From positions 82,001 to 146,000 of the forward strand of contig NZ_JAPWKB010000019.1 of the NCBI RefSeq assembly GCF_028283785.1: a stretch of DNA of 64,000 nt, read 5' to 3'. Of the stretch, positions 25,635 to 34,826 are shown in pieces (position 1 is the stretch's first letter; each line of letters opens with the position of its first letter). The DNA comes from Paraburkholderia sp. Its GTDB lineage: Bacteria > Pseudomonadota > Gammaproteobacteria > Burkholderiales > Burkholderiaceae. Made by a program: the position numbers and the translations under genes. A model generated the notes under the pieces. That model saw only the letters and a list, made by a program, of their open reading frames with translations. It was not told the DNA's origin and made no database searches.

Positions 25635-26573
25635 TTACGGCAGGTCGTATCCAAACGCCTGCTTGAACCGTGCTTCGATATCCGCGCGGGTGGGCGCGTA
25701 GTTCTGCGGTCCCTGGTGTTCGATCTTCAGCGCGCCCATCAGGCTCGCGAGACGGCCCGTGGTGGCCCAGCCGAGGCTGTTCTCGATGCCGTACAGCAAG
25801 CCGCCGCGGAATGCATCGCCGCAACCGGTCGGGTCGAGCACCTGCTGTGCCGTAACGGCAGGAATCTCTTCGACGCCACCCGCGTGATGGATCTGCGCGC
25901 CGTGTTCTCCGCGCGTGACGATCAGTGCGTCGACCCGGCTTGCGATCTCCTGCTCCGACCAGCCCGTCTTGTTGCTAACCAGTTTAGCTTCGTAATCGTT
26001 GACCGTAACGTAAGTGGCAAGTTCAATCATGCGGCGCAGCGTCTCGCCGTCGAACAGCGGCAAACCCTGGCCCGGATCGAAGATGAACGGCACGCCCGCG
26101 GCGGCAAACTGCTCGCAGTGCTGGACCATGCCGTCGAAGCCGTCAGGTGCGACGATGCCGAGCGTGACGCCTTTCGGTTCGTCGGCGCGATTCAGATGCG
26201 ACTGCATCATCGCGCCCGGGTGGAAGGCGGTGATCTGGTTGTTCTCGAGATCGGTGGTGATCATGGCTTGCGCGGAGTACGTGTCTTTCAGTACCAGCAC
26301 GCTGTCTTTCGACAGACCGAGCGCATCGAAGCGGTCGAGGTACGGCTGCGCGTCGATCGCGCCGAGCGTTCCCATGATGCGTGCGTCGCCGCCCAGCAGG
26401 TTCAGCGAATAGCCGATGTTGCCGGCGCAACCGCCGAATTCACGGCGCATCGTCGGCACGAGAAAGCTCACATTCAGGATGTGCACCTGCTCGGGCAGGA
26501 TCTGCTCCCGAAAACGGCCTTCGAAAGTCATGATGTTGTCGTAGGCGAGCGAACCGCAAATCAGCGTAGACAA
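25635..26573 (-). CDS. PfkB-family carbohydrate/nucleoside kinase
   Basis: A 312-residue member of the ribokinase/adenosine kinase (PfkB) family. Family features are the N-terminal GGCAGNIGYSLNLLGGDA patch and the C-terminal signature DPTGCGDAFRGGLLYG, whose aspartate is the catalytic base. The overall resemblance is closer to adenosine-kinase-like members than to fructokinases, but the substrate cannot be fixed from sequence. The first codon is TTG, preceded by GAGGAAC. The upstream neighbour is tpx, with a separate transcript likely. About 30 bases separate its stop from the lipoprotein start, so the two may be cotranscribed. Confidence 0.88.
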   Translation of the reverse strand: MSTLICGSLAYDNIMTFEGRFREQILPEQVHILNVSFLVPTMRREFGGCAGNIGYSLNLLGGDARIMGTLGAIDAQPYLDRFDALGLSKDSVLVLKDTYSAQAMITTDLENNQITAFHPGAMMQSHLNRADEPKGVTLGIVAPDGFDGMVQHCEQFAAAGVPFIFDPGQGLPLFDGETLRRMIELATYVTVNDYEAKLVSNKTGWSEQEIASRVDALIVTRGEHGAQIHHAGGVEEIPAVTAQQVLDPTGCGDAFRGGLLYGIENSLGWATTGRLASLMGALKIEHQGPQNYAPTRADIEARFKQAFGYDLP

Positions 26574-26665
26574 GGCAAACGTTCCTCTAAAAATTCTTCA
26601 GATGTGCAACGGCGGGCGAGGCGGCGTATTCAACGATACGCTCGCGCCGCCCGCCGTTCGTCAAT

Positions 26666-27166
26666 TTACTTCAATGCGCCGAGTGCTGCGTCGTAGTTCG
26701 GCTCGTTCTTGATCTCGCCGACCAGTTCGGCGTGAACGACGTTGTCGTTCTCGTCCAGCACGACGACGGCGCGTGCCGTCAGACCCGTCAGCGGGCCGCT
26801 CGTGACGTCCACGCCGTAAGCTTGCGCGAACTCATGGCCGCGGAAGGTCGAGGCCGTGACGACGTTCTCGATGCCTTCGGTCGTGCAGAAACGGCCGGCT
26901 GCGAACGGCAGGTCGCCCGACACGACGATCACGGCCGTGTTCGTCAGCTTCGCTGCGGCTTCGTTGAACTTGCGCGTCGACGTGGCGCAGGTCGGCGTGT
27001 CGAGGCTCGGCACGATGTTCAGCACCTTGCGCTTGCCGGCGAAATCGGCGAGCGTGACCGGCTTCAGATCCTTGCCGACCAGCGAGAAAGCGGGCGCCTT
27101 CGCACCCACCGACGGGAACGTACCGGCGACTTCGATCGGGTTGCCACCCAGCGTGACCTGACTCAT
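26666..27166 (-). CDS. tpx: Thiol peroxidase (Tpx, atypical 2-Cys peroxiredoxin)
   Basis: A 166-residue Tpx that reduces lipid and organic hydroperoxides with thioredoxin. The peroxidatic cysteine is Cys60 in SLDTPTCATSTRKFNE and the resolving cysteine is Cys94 in RFCTTEG, matching the family. The length is standard. A GGAGCACAAC leader places the ribosome binding site at the ATG at 27166. It stands between the PfkB kinase gene and the DUF3426 gene on the same strand. Confidence 0.97.
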   Translation of the reverse strand: MSQVTLGGNPIEVAGTFPSVGAKAPAFSLVGKDLKPVTLADFAGKRKVLNIVPSLDTPTCATSTRKFNEAAAKLTNTAVIVVSGDLPFAAGRFCTTEGIENVVTASTFRGHEFAQAYGVDVTSGPLTGLTARAVVVLDENDNVVHAELVGEIKNEPNYDAALGALK

Positions 27167-27258
27167 GTTGTGCTCCGAAAAGTTGGACGTCGTCGGATGA
27201 CGACGCTAGACATGGGATGCGCCCACCGCCGCACGGCGAGCGGGCGCATCAGGATGCG

Positions 27259-28482
27259 TTACGGATAGAAAATCTGTACGCGGAAATTCGATGCGACGAC
27301 CGGGCCGGTATCGAGGCGCACGATCATCGTCTGCGTGGTGCGCGGCGGCAAGCCGGCAGGGATCGACGTGCCAGGCGTCACGTAGTCTTGCGGCCACAGC
27401 ACGCGCCGGATCGCGACGTTGTTCTGTGCGTCGAGCAGCGTGAGTTCGATCGCCGGATACGCGAGCGCGACGTTGAAGCGGTTGCGCAGCGGCATCTTCA
27501 GTTCGAGCTTGTGCGCGCCGTCGACCTGACGCAAATCAGACGGTTCGACCTGCAAGCCGTCGATATCGTGCGGCGGCGTGATCCGGCAACCGAGCGGCGC
27601 ACACACCGTGCGGTACGCGTCCTGCGCGCCGGGCCAGAACACCATCACCATTTCGCGCTGCCACCACGCGATCTGCGCGAGCAGCGTGATCAGCAACAAC
27701 ACCGCAATCGCGATGCCCGCCATCATCCGGCCGCGATGCATCGGCGGCATCTCGCGGATTTCGCGCACGACCGGAAACGGATTGACCGGATCGATCGGCG
27801 GATGGACCGTGAAGGGTTCGGCGGCAGCGGCGACGGCGGGCTCGCCGCTGCGATGCAGATGCGGCTCGTCGATCGACGTGTACGGCGTGGGTTCGAGCGT
27901 GCGATGCAGCGTCGGATCTTCCGACGTACGCGAAATGGGACGCCAGACAGTCGGCCATTCGTCCGCCACCGGCTCTTCGATGACCGGACTGACGGGATGC
28001 AGCATCGGCTCGTTGTCGGGCATCGCCGGTTCGGGCGCGTGCGTGAACGCCGGCTCTTCGTGAGTCTCGCGAAGCTCGGGTTCGAACGCCTGGGCTTCCG
28101 CCCGTGCGCGCGGCACGACCTCCGGCTGACGCGGCGTGACGGCCACGCCTGCCGCGACGGACGCGAGCGGCACGTTGTCGACGCTATGCCGCAGCCTGTC
28201 GTCGAACCTTACGTCGGGCGCGGGCGCCCACGGGTTCCAGGCTTCAGCGGAGAAATCCAGTGAGAACGGTTGCGGGCCTGCAACCAGCGTTGCCGCAGTG
28301 CTGGCCGAGATGGGCGTGGCGGTCGAGAAGTCGGCTTCGTCGGCGGTTTCGTAGAGACTGCTCGATGCGTCGAAGACTTCCTGACAATGTCCGCACCGGA
28401 CCAACCCGCGACGCAGCGACAACTGCGCGGGCTGGAGCCGGAAAACGGTTTCGCAGAAGGGACAGCGCGTCGCCAGGAGCAT
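27259..28482 (-). CDS. Zinc-ribbon and DUF3426 domain membrane protein
   Basis: A 407-residue protein with an N-terminal MJ0042-type zinc ribbon (Cys7, Cys10, Cys30, Cys33), a long disordered Pro/Glu/His-rich linker, one transmembrane helix around residues 255-275 (MAGIAIAVLLLITLLAQIAWW) and a C-terminal DUF3426 domain. The arrangement suggests a cytoplasmic zinc finger tethered to the inner membrane with a periplasmic domain. The function is unknown. It follows prmA by about 50 bases, the usual location for this gene in betaproteobacteria. Confidence 0.88.
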   Translation of the reverse strand: MLLATRCPFCETVFRLQPAQLSLRRGLVRCGHCQEVFDASSSLYETADEADFSTATPISASTAATLVAGPQPFSLDFSAEAWNPWAPAPDVRFDDRLRHSVDNVPLASVAAGVAVTPRQPEVVPRARAEAQAFEPELRETHEEPAFTHAPEPAMPDNEPMLHPVSPVIEEPVADEWPTVWRPISRTSEDPTLHRTLEPTPYTSIDEPHLHRSGEPAVAAAAEPFTVHPPIDPVNPFPVVREIREMPPMHRGRMMAGIAIAVLLLITLLAQIAWWQREMVMVFWPGAQDAYRTVCAPLGCRITPPHDIDGLQVEPSDLRQVDGAHKLELKMPLRNRFNVALAYPAIELTLLDAQNNVAIRRVLWPQDYVTPGTSIPAGLPPRTTQTMIVRLDTGPVVASNFRVQIFYP

Positions 28483-28530
28483 ATTGAGCCGGTTGACCCG
28501 AAGGCCGTTGGTTTGACAATACGGCTTATT

Positions 28531-29433
28531 CTAATGATTTTCGCGGCGTGTTCCGGCCAGACATACCCAGCCTTCGTGTTCACGCCAGACAGCAATGTCG
28601 ATCCACTGCCGGTACACCTGCGCCACTTCCTCTGCCTGACGCGCCAGAATCCCCGACAGCGCGATGCGTCCGCCGGGTTTTACCTTCGACGACAGCATCG
28701 ACGCCATCAGCTTCAGCGGGTTCGACAGAATGTTGGCGACGACGATATCGAACTCGCCGGCAGGGCAATCATCGGGCAGGCCGTAGGTCACGTCTGCGCG
28801 GTTCCGCTCGCTGTTTTGACGCGCGGAGTCGACCGCTTGCGGGTCGATATCGATACCGGTCACCGGGTCGGCGCCGCATTTCTTCGCAAGAATCGCGAGA
28901 ATGCCCGAGCCGCAACCGTAGTCGAGTACCGAGATTTCCGGCGTCACGTTCTGCTCGAGCCATTCCATGCACAGACGCGTGGTGGGGTGGCTACCGGTGC
29001 CGAATGCAAGGCCCGGATCGAGTTCGAGGATCAGCGCGTCGGGGTCCGGCGCGTCGTGCCACGACGGCACGACCCAGATCCGTTCGCCGATCTTGATCGG
29101 ATCGAATTGCGATTGGGTCAGACGCACCCAATCCTGTTCCTCGACATCGCGCACGCTGAACGACGGCGTCGGCACGAGCGACAGCTCGTTCGCGGCGGCC
29201 GCCAGCAGCAACGCCGGATCATGCTCCGCCGCGAGCAGCGCGATCACGCGCGAGTGCTGCCACGCGGTGCGTTCCGGCGTGAGACCGGGTTCGCCGAAGA
29301 GCGGCTGCTCGTCGGGCGTGTCGGCGTCCGCGTCTTCCACGGACACGGACAGCGCGCCCAGGTCGAGCAATGCATCGGACAGCGCTTCAGCCCGGTCGCG
29401 TTCCAGCTCGACGATCAGTTCCCGGTAGCTCAT
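28531..29433 (-). CDS. prmA: Ribosomal protein L11 methyltransferase
   Basis: A 300-residue SAM-dependent methyltransferase that trimethylates ribosomal protein L11. The SAM site is seen in VLDYGCGSGILAILAKKCG and GIDIDPQAVDSARQN, and the catalytic motif VVANILSNPL (an N-P-like amide methylation motif) follows. The N-terminal 60 residues form the substrate-recognition domain. It starts two bases after the accC stop codon, so it is translationally linked to accBC. Confidence 0.96.
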   Translation of the reverse strand: MSYRELIVELERDRAEALSDALLDLGALSVSVEDADADTPDEQPLFGEPGLTPERTAWQHSRVIALLAAEHDPALLLAAAANELSLVPTPSFSVRDVEEQDWVRLTQSQFDPIKIGERIWVVPSWHDAPDPDALILELDPGLAFGTGSHPTTRLCMEWLEQNVTPEISVLDYGCGSGILAILAKKCGADPVTGIDIDPQAVDSARQNSERNRADVTYGLPDDCPAGEFDIVVANILSNPLKLMASMLSSKVKPGGRIALSGILARQAEEVAQVYRQWIDIAVWREHEGWVCLAGTRRENH

Positions 29434-29435
29434 GC

Positions 29436-30803
29436 TTACGCTTCTTCAGGTGCGGCCTGCTGCTTCGCGGCCAGACGGTTTTCGAGGTAATGGATGCTGG
29501 TGCCGCCTTCGACGAACTTCGCGTCCAGCATCAGCTCGCGATGCAACGGGATGTTGGTCGAAATACCTTCGACCACCATTTCCGACAACGCGATCCGCAT
29601 CCGCTTGATGGCCTGCTCGCGCGTCGCGCCGTAGGCGATCAGCTTGCCGATCATCGAATCGTAGTTCGGCGGAACGAAATAGCCGTTGTACGCGTGCGAA
29701 TCGACGCGGATGCCGGGGCCGCCCGGCATATGCCACGACGTCAGGCGTCCCGGCGACGGAATGAACTTGAACGGATCTTCTGCGTTGATCCGGCATTCGA
29801 TCGCATGACCCTTGAACTGGATGTCGCGCTGACGGAACGCCAGCTTTTCGCCCGCGGCGATGCGAATCTGTTCCTGGACGATGTCGATGCCCGTGATCAG
29901 TTCCGTGACCGGATGCTCGACCTGCACGCGCGTGTTCATTTCGATGAAGTAGAACTCGCCGTTTTCGTACAGGAACTCGAACGTGCCCGCGCCCAGGTAG
30001 CCCATCTTCTTGCACGCGTCCGCGCAACGATCGCCGATCCGGTCGATCAGACGGCGCGCGATGCCCGGCGCCGGCGCTTCTTCGATCACCTTCTGGTGAC
30101 GACGCTGCATCGAGCAGTCACGCTCGCCCAGCCAGACGGCGTTCTTGAACGAGTCGGACAGGATCTGAATTTCGATGTGCCGCGGGTTCTCCAGGAATTT
30201 CTCCATGTAGACCTGCGGATTGCCGAATGCACGGCCGGCTTCTTCGCGCGTCATGTTGACCGCGTTGACCAGCGCCGCTTCGGTGTGGACCACGCGCATG
30301 CCACGACCGCCGCCGCCGCCGGCCGCCTTGATGATGACCGGATAGCCGACCTGGCGGGCAATCTTCACGATCTCTTTCGGATCGTCCGGCAAGGCGCCTT
30401 CCGAACCCGGCACGCACGGCACGCCGGTCTTGATCATGGTCTGCTTGGCCGTGACCTTGTCGCCCATCATGCGGATGGTTTCGGGACGCGGTCCGATGAA
30501 CACGAAGCCCGATTGCTCGACGCGCTCGGCGAAGTCGGCGTTCTCCGACAGGAAACCGTAGCCGGGGTGAATCGCTTCGGCGTCGGTCACTTCGGCGGCG
30601 CTGATCAGCGCCGGCATGTTCAGGTAGCTCAGGTTGGAAGGCGCCGGGCCGATACAGACGGCTTCGTCGGCGAGCTTCACATACTTGGCTTCCTTGTCGG
30701 CTTCGGAGTAGACGACGACCGTCTTGACGCCGAGCTCACGACACGCGCGTTGAATCCGGAGCGCGATTTCGCCGCGATTGGCGATGAGGATTTTTTCAAA
30801 CAT
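29436..30803 (-). CDS. accC: Acetyl-CoA carboxylase, biotin carboxylase subunit
   Basis: A 455-residue ATP-grasp enzyme that carboxylates biotin on AccB, the first half-reaction of fatty acid synthesis. Key features are the N-terminal FEKILIANRGEIALRI, the glycine-rich ATP loop IIKAAGGGGGRGMRVV, EKFLENPRHIEIQIL, the RDCSMQRRHQKVIEEAP stretch and the catalytic RVQVEHPVTE. The length is typical. It lies 113 bases downstream of accB. Confidence 0.98.
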   Translation of the reverse strand: MFEKILIANRGEIALRIQRACRELGVKTVVVYSEADKEAKYVKLADEAVCIGPAPSNLSYLNMPALISAAEVTDAEAIHPGYGFLSENADFAERVEQSGFVFIGPRPETIRMMGDKVTAKQTMIKTGVPCVPGSEGALPDDPKEIVKIARQVGYPVIIKAAGGGGGRGMRVVHTEAALVNAVNMTREEAGRAFGNPQVYMEKFLENPRHIEIQILSDSFKNAVWLGERDCSMQRRHQKVIEEAPAPGIARRLIDRIGDRCADACKKMGYLGAGTFEFLYENGEFYFIEMNTRVQVEHPVTELITGIDIVQEQIRIAAGEKLAFRQRDIQFKGHAIECRINAEDPFKFIPSPGRLTSWHMPGGPGIRVDSHAYNGYFVPPNYDSMIGKLIAYGATREQAIKRMRIALSEMVVEGISTNIPLHRELMLDAKFVEGGTSIHYLENRLAAKQQAAPEEA

Positions 30804-30916
30804 AGCGGGTTTCGACTCATCAATAGGCGCCGCGACGACTAAACGGCGGCTGCCCCAGAGGATCGGCGCGCGCCTCGATGCGGGCGCGCGGGCGGCAAAC
30901 GAACGACGTGCCGCGT

Positions 30917-31381
30917 TTAGCCGACCACGAAGAGCGGCTGACCGTATTCGACGGCCTGACCGTTCTCGACGAGGATTTCCTTCACCACGCCGGACGTGTC
31001 CGACTCGATTTCGTTCAGCAGTTTCATCGCTTCGATGATGCAGATGGTCTGGCCTTCTTTGACCGTATCGCCGACCTGGAAGAACGGCTCGGCGCCCGGC
31101 GACGGCGCGCGGTAGAACGTGCCGACCATCGGCGACGTCACGACGTGGCCTTGCGGCGCAGCGACGGCCGGCGCTGCCGGTGCGGCTGCAGCGGCTTCGG
31201 CACCAGGATGCATCGGCATCGGTTGCGAGAATTGCGGCGCGTACGAAGTGGACGGCTGCACGTAAACCGGCGGCGCATTCTTGACGATGCGGACCTTGCC
31301 TTCGCCTTCGGTCACTTCGAGTTCGGAAATGCCGGACTCCGACACGAGGTCGATCAAAGTTTTGAGTTTACGTAGATCCAT
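30917..31381 (-). CDS. accB: Biotin carboxyl carrier protein of acetyl-CoA carboxylase
   Basis: A 154-residue BCCP. The C-terminal biotinyl domain carries EAMKLLNEI with the biotinylated Lys120, and the middle is the usual Ala/Pro-rich linker. I place the start at the second ATG (31381, MDLRKLKTLIDL), because AAGGGG then sits at a proper distance, whereas the ATG at 31387 directly abuts it. It forms an operon with accC and prmA. Confidence 0.96.
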   Translation of the reverse strand: MDLRKLKTLIDLVSESGISELEVTEGEGKVRIVKNAPPVYVQPSTSYAPQFSQPMPMHPGAEAAAAAPAAPAVAAPQGHVVTSPMVGTFYRAPSPGAEPFFQVGDTVKEGQTICIIEAMKLLNEIESDTSGVVKEILVENGQAVEYGQPLFVVG

Positions 31382-31451
31382 GAGCATCCCCTTTCAATGC
31401 GTGGAGGGCCGGTCGTCACAGGACAACCGGCGCCGAATTGGTGTGTTGGAG

Positions 31452-31691
31452 TCAGCCGCGCGACGAACCGTCCGGCAACGCTGCCGGAAAGACGGGCGCG
31501 AAATCGCGTGCGTACAGATAGCTCGTTGCGCCGTTGCCGTAAGAATCGGCCGTCGGACGCGCGGAGAAATACGAGTGATGCTGGCGTTGCGTCCAACCGG
31601 TCTGCGAAAGCGTCGCCCAGCCGTCGACCCCGGATTCCCGCTTGCCGGGACGATCGGGGTGGTGGCCGTGGCGGGCCTGCAGTCGGATCAT
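31452..31691 (-). CDS. Hypothetical small protein upstream of accB
   Basis: A possible 79-residue basic protein with many His, Arg, Ser and Tyr residues (for example WTQRQHHSYFSARP) and no transmembrane segment. It lies upstream of accB on the same strand, preceded by GGAAAAAGAAG. I do not recognise it. It occupies the place where aroQ (type II 3-dehydroquinate dehydratase) usually stands in related genomes. It could be a genuine small gene or a chance frame in the accB leader. Confidence 0.35.
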   Translation of the reverse strand: MIRLQARHGHHPDRPGKRESGVDGWATLSQTGWTQRQHHSYFSARPTADSYGNGATSYLYARDFAPVFPAALPDGSSRG

Positions 31692-31885
31692 GGTCGCTTC
31701 TTTTTCCGTGGAATTGGGCGCACTTTAGCGCCGATTAGAGAAACTTGTCTAGTTTCCTGCGGTCGCGGACCCATTTCCGCCGCTTCCGCGCTGCGCGGAG
31801 AACGCCGAACTTCAGGCAATTTCGCGATATTAGCCGGTTATTTCGCGCTTCCGGTCTGTAACGCAAGCACTCGCGAATCTGCGTT

Positions 31886-32428
31886 TCAAAGTGCGTCGAG
31901 CGTCTGCTTCAGCTCTTTCGGGACAATTTGACCTAATTTTGTCGAACGAACGTTGCCTTTCGCGTCAATTACGACCGTATAAGGCAAGCCGCCGGCGTTG
32001 TTTCCGAAGGCGCGGGCGAGGTCGGCGCCGCCGAATCCGGTGACGAAGACCGGGTAATCGACCTGCACTTTCTGTAGGAAGGCTTTGATGTTCTTGTCGG
32101 AATCGACGCCGAGTCCGACGAATTCGATGCCTTTTTTCTGATACTCGCGATGCAGCGCCGACAGCGACGGCATCTCTTCGACGCACGGCGCGCACCACGA
32201 CGCCCAGAAGTTGATCACAACCGGATGACCTTTGAATGCCGCGAGCGATTGCGGCTTGCCGTCGACGTTGGTGACCTGGGCGGCCCACAGTTGATCGACC
32301 GGGCTATGCGACGGCGCGGCGGCGTGCGCGACTTCGGCGTCGTTGAAAAGCCAGTGGCTCGCCACGGCACCGCCGATGCCCGCGATGCCCGCGACCACGA
32401 TGCCTGCCAGAAATCGGGATGTTTTCAT
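31886..32428 (-). CDS. TlpA-like thioredoxin-fold protein
   Basis: A 180-residue membrane-anchored or exported thiol-disulfide protein. An N-terminal hydrophobic segment (residues 6-25) serves as signal or anchor; the thioredoxin domain has WCAPC at residues 78-82 after FWAS, and the cis-proline region GGLPYTVVID. TlpA/ResA-like proteins reduce apo-cytochrome or other periplasmic thiols. The start MKTSRFLAG at 32428 was chosen over an upstream frame to 32524 that overlaps the neighbouring gene. It lies 10 bases past the nucleotidyltransferase-like gene. Confidence 0.9.
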   Translation of the reverse strand: MKTSRFLAGIVVAGIAGIGGAVASHWLFNDAEVAHAAAPSHSPVDQLWAAQVTNVDGKPQSLAAFKGHPVVINFWASWCAPCVEEMPSLSALHREYQKKGIEFVGLGVDSDKNIKAFLQKVQVDYPVFVTGFGGADLARAFGNNAGGLPYTVVIDAKGNVRSTKLGQIVPKELKQTLDAL

Positions 32429-32438
32429 GCTGGTCTGC

Positions 32439-33092
32439 TTAATTAGGAGAGGAGGCCGTGCCGCTCTCGGCGAGCAGCGCCTGAACGACTTGCACGCCCG
32501 CGCGCGCGGTGCGTCCGCGCGCATCGGCGCGCACTGCGCCGCGCAGGTCGTCGGTACTGTAAAGCGCGACGTGCACGCCGACGGGGTCGGCGGTGCGGCC
32601 CTCGTGAGGCGGTCGCCACAGGAAACTGAGGGTTTCGACGTAGCCGCGTCCCGCGAAATGCCGGGTTTCCGACACGTCGTACTGAATATTGGCGTTCAGC
32701 AGATAGATCGCGACTTCTTTCGGGTTATCGCAGAACGCCTGCAGATGCACGTCCGAATGCTCGCCAGCCGTGCCGCCGAGCACCGCGCCCGTCAGATACG
32801 GGTTGAACGGTTCGAAGCGCCGCATCCATTCGAGTGCGACCTGGCGCAGCCGCCGCAGCACGGCGGGCTGGCTGTCGCCCTGGAACAGCGCCTGATACTC
32901 GCGGATTTCTTCCTCGATCTGATCGTTGTCGGGCAGCCATTCACCGGCCACGCGCGACTCTCCCACTACCTGACGCGCCGCTTTGCGCTTTGCCGTCGCG
33001 TAGTCCAGACCGTCTTCGGCGATCATCCTCGCCGCGGCGATTGCGATTTCCTCGCGCACCCGCGTGGGATCGAAATGTGATTTGCGAACCAT
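32439..33092 (-). CDS. Nucleotidyltransferase-like conserved protein adjacent to mpl
   Basis: A 217-residue conserved protein of unknown function. Residues 105-120 read GAVLGGTAGEHSDVHLQAF, which resembles the Gly-(Gly/Ser)...Asp-x-(Asp/His) helix-turn motif of minimal nucleotidyltransferases, so I infer that fold. The N-terminal 45 residues are charged and helical (REEIAIAAARMIAEDGLDY). Such proteins next to mpl are often labelled as muramate ligases in databases, which this sequence does not support: there is no P-loop or Mur domain. It is divergent from mpl and overlaps nothing. Confidence 0.65.
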   Translation of the reverse strand: MVRKSHFDPTRVREEIAIAAARMIAEDGLDYATAKRKAARQVVGESRVAGEWLPDNDQIEEEIREYQALFQGDSQPAVLRRLRQVALEWMRRFEPFNPYLTGAVLGGTAGEHSDVHLQAFCDNPKEVAIYLLNANIQYDVSETRHFAGRGYVETLSFLWRPPHEGRTADPVGVHVALYSTDDLRGAVRADARGRTARAGVQVVQALLAESGTASSPN

Positions 33093-33398
33093 GTCTTAAT
33101 CATACTAGAGAATCCCGGCCGGTCTTTTGAGGCGGGCGGTCGGCGGCGCGGCGACGCTCGACCGGCCACGGGCCGGGCGGTCCGCCCGGAAAACCGATGG
33201 GGACGGAGCGCCCCGTTCCCGTGGGGCGGCGCAAGTCGGTCGGTTACAATAGCCTTCTTTACGAGACGGTCCTTTCAGCGGCTTCCGGGCGCATTGGCGG
33301 CAACAGTCGCAGCGCACCACCGGCGTCCGCGTGAACCGGCGGGACCGTTCCGGCGCACTCTTCCTACGCACACATCGCCCGCGCGGCGCGACAGGCTT

Positions 33399-34826
33399 AT
33401 GCATATCCACATCCTCGGCATCTGCGGCACGTTCATGGGCGGTCTCGCGGTTCTCGCGCGCGAGGCCGGTCACACGGTGACGGGCTGCGATGCCGGCGTC
33501 TATCCGCCCATGAGTACCCAGCTCGAAGCCCAGGGCATCGGCCTGATCGAGGGTTACGATGCGGATCAGTTGAACGGCCTGGATGCCGATCTGTTCGTGA
33601 TCGGAAACGTGGTGTCGCGCGGCAATCCGTTGATGGAAGCGATCCTGAATCGCGGTCTGCCGTATGTATCCGGTCCGCAATGGCTCGGCGAGCACGTGCT
33701 GAACGGCAAATGGGTGCTGGCCGTGGCCGGCACGCACGGCAAGACGACCACCAGTTCGATGCTGACCTGGCTGCTCGAAGACGCCGGCCTCAATCCGGGC
33801 TTTCTGATCGGCGGCGTGCCGCTGAATTTCGGCGTATCGGCGCGGCTGACCGATTCGAGTTTCTTCGTGATCGAAGCGGACGAATACGACACGGCCTTTT
33901 TCGACAAGCGTTCCAAGTTCGTTCATTACCGGCCGCGCACTGCTGTCCTGAACAATCTCGAATTCGATCACGCCGACATCTTCCCGGATCTCGCGGCCAT
34001 CGAAACGCAATTCCATCACCTGGTTCGCACGGTGCCGGGCATTGGCCGGGTCGTCAGCAATGGCCGCGAGGACGCGTTGCAACGCGTGTTGTCGCGCGGT
34101 TGCTGGAGCGAAGTCGAACGCTTCGGCGTGCAGGGCGGCTGGGAAGCGTTGGCCGCCGAAGACGGCGTCGCCGTCGATGAGCGCTTTGCGGTGTATCACA
34201 ATGCCGCGCGCGTCGGTGTCGTCGAGTGGCAGGTGCAGGGCGAGCATAACCGGCTGAACGCGATCGCCGCGATCGCCGCCGCGCGCAGTGTCGGCGTGCC
34301 GCCCGCCCAAGCCGCGCAGTCGCTGTCCACGTTCCGTAACGTCAAGCGCCGCATGGAAGTGCGTGGCAGCGTAGACGGCGTGACCGTGTACGACGACTTC
34401 GCGCATCACCCGACGGCGATCGAAACCACCGTCGCCGGACTGCGCACGCGCGTCGGTCGCGACAACACGCGCATTCTCGCCGTGCTCGAACCGCGTTCGA
34501 ACACGATGAAGCTCGGCGTGATGAAGGCGCAACTACCCGCCAGCCTGACCGATGCCGATCTCGTCTTCGGCTACGGCGCACCGGCCGGCCGCGACGCGCT
34601 CGGCTGGAATCTGGGCGAAGCGCTTGCACCGCTCGGCGCGAAAGCGCAGGCGTTCGACAACCTCGACGCGCTGGTCAAAGCCGTGGTTACGGTCGCGCGG
34701 CCGGGCGATCAGGTGCTCGTGATGAGCAACGGCGGTTTCGGCGGCGTGCATCAGAAGCTGCTCGATGCGTTGTCGTCGCGGACGTCGTCGGACGCCGCAT
34801 CAGCTACTGTAAGAGGCACAGCGTGA
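33399..34826 (+). CDS. mpl: UDP-N-acetylmuramate:L-alanyl-gamma-D-glutamyl-meso-DAP ligase
   Basis: A 475-residue Mur-family ligase that reattaches recycled murein tripeptide to UDP-MurNAc. The start MHIHILGICGTFMGGLA is the typical Mpl N-terminus, the ATP loop GTHGKTTTSS lies at residues 111-120, and the central signature VIEADEYDTAFFDKRSKF matches the family, as does NVKRRMEVRG. An upstream frame to 33294 is noncoding arginine-rich. The gene overlaps the esterase gene by four bases (GTGA). With ampD it belongs to cell-wall recycling. Confidence 0.96.
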   Translation: MHIHILGICGTFMGGLAVLAREAGHTVTGCDAGVYPPMSTQLEAQGIGLIEGYDADQLNGLDADLFVIGNVVSRGNPLMEAILNRGLPYVSGPQWLGEHVLNGKWVLAVAGTHGKTTTSSMLTWLLEDAGLNPGFLIGGVPLNFGVSARLTDSSFFVIEADEYDTAFFDKRSKFVHYRPRTAVLNNLEFDHADIFPDLAAIETQFHHLVRTVPGIGRVVSNGREDALQRVLSRGCWSEVERFGVQGGWEALAAEDGVAVDERFAVYHNAARVGVVEWQVQGEHNRLNAIAAIAAARSVGVPPAQAAQSLSTFRNVKRRMEVRGSVDGVTVYDDFAHHPTAIETTVAGLRTRVGRDNTRILAVLEPRSNTMKLGVMKAQLPASLTDADLVFGYGAPAGRDALGWNLGEALAPLGAKAQAFDNLDALVKAVVTVARPGDQVLVMSNGGFGGVHQKLLDALSSRTSSDAASATVRGTA

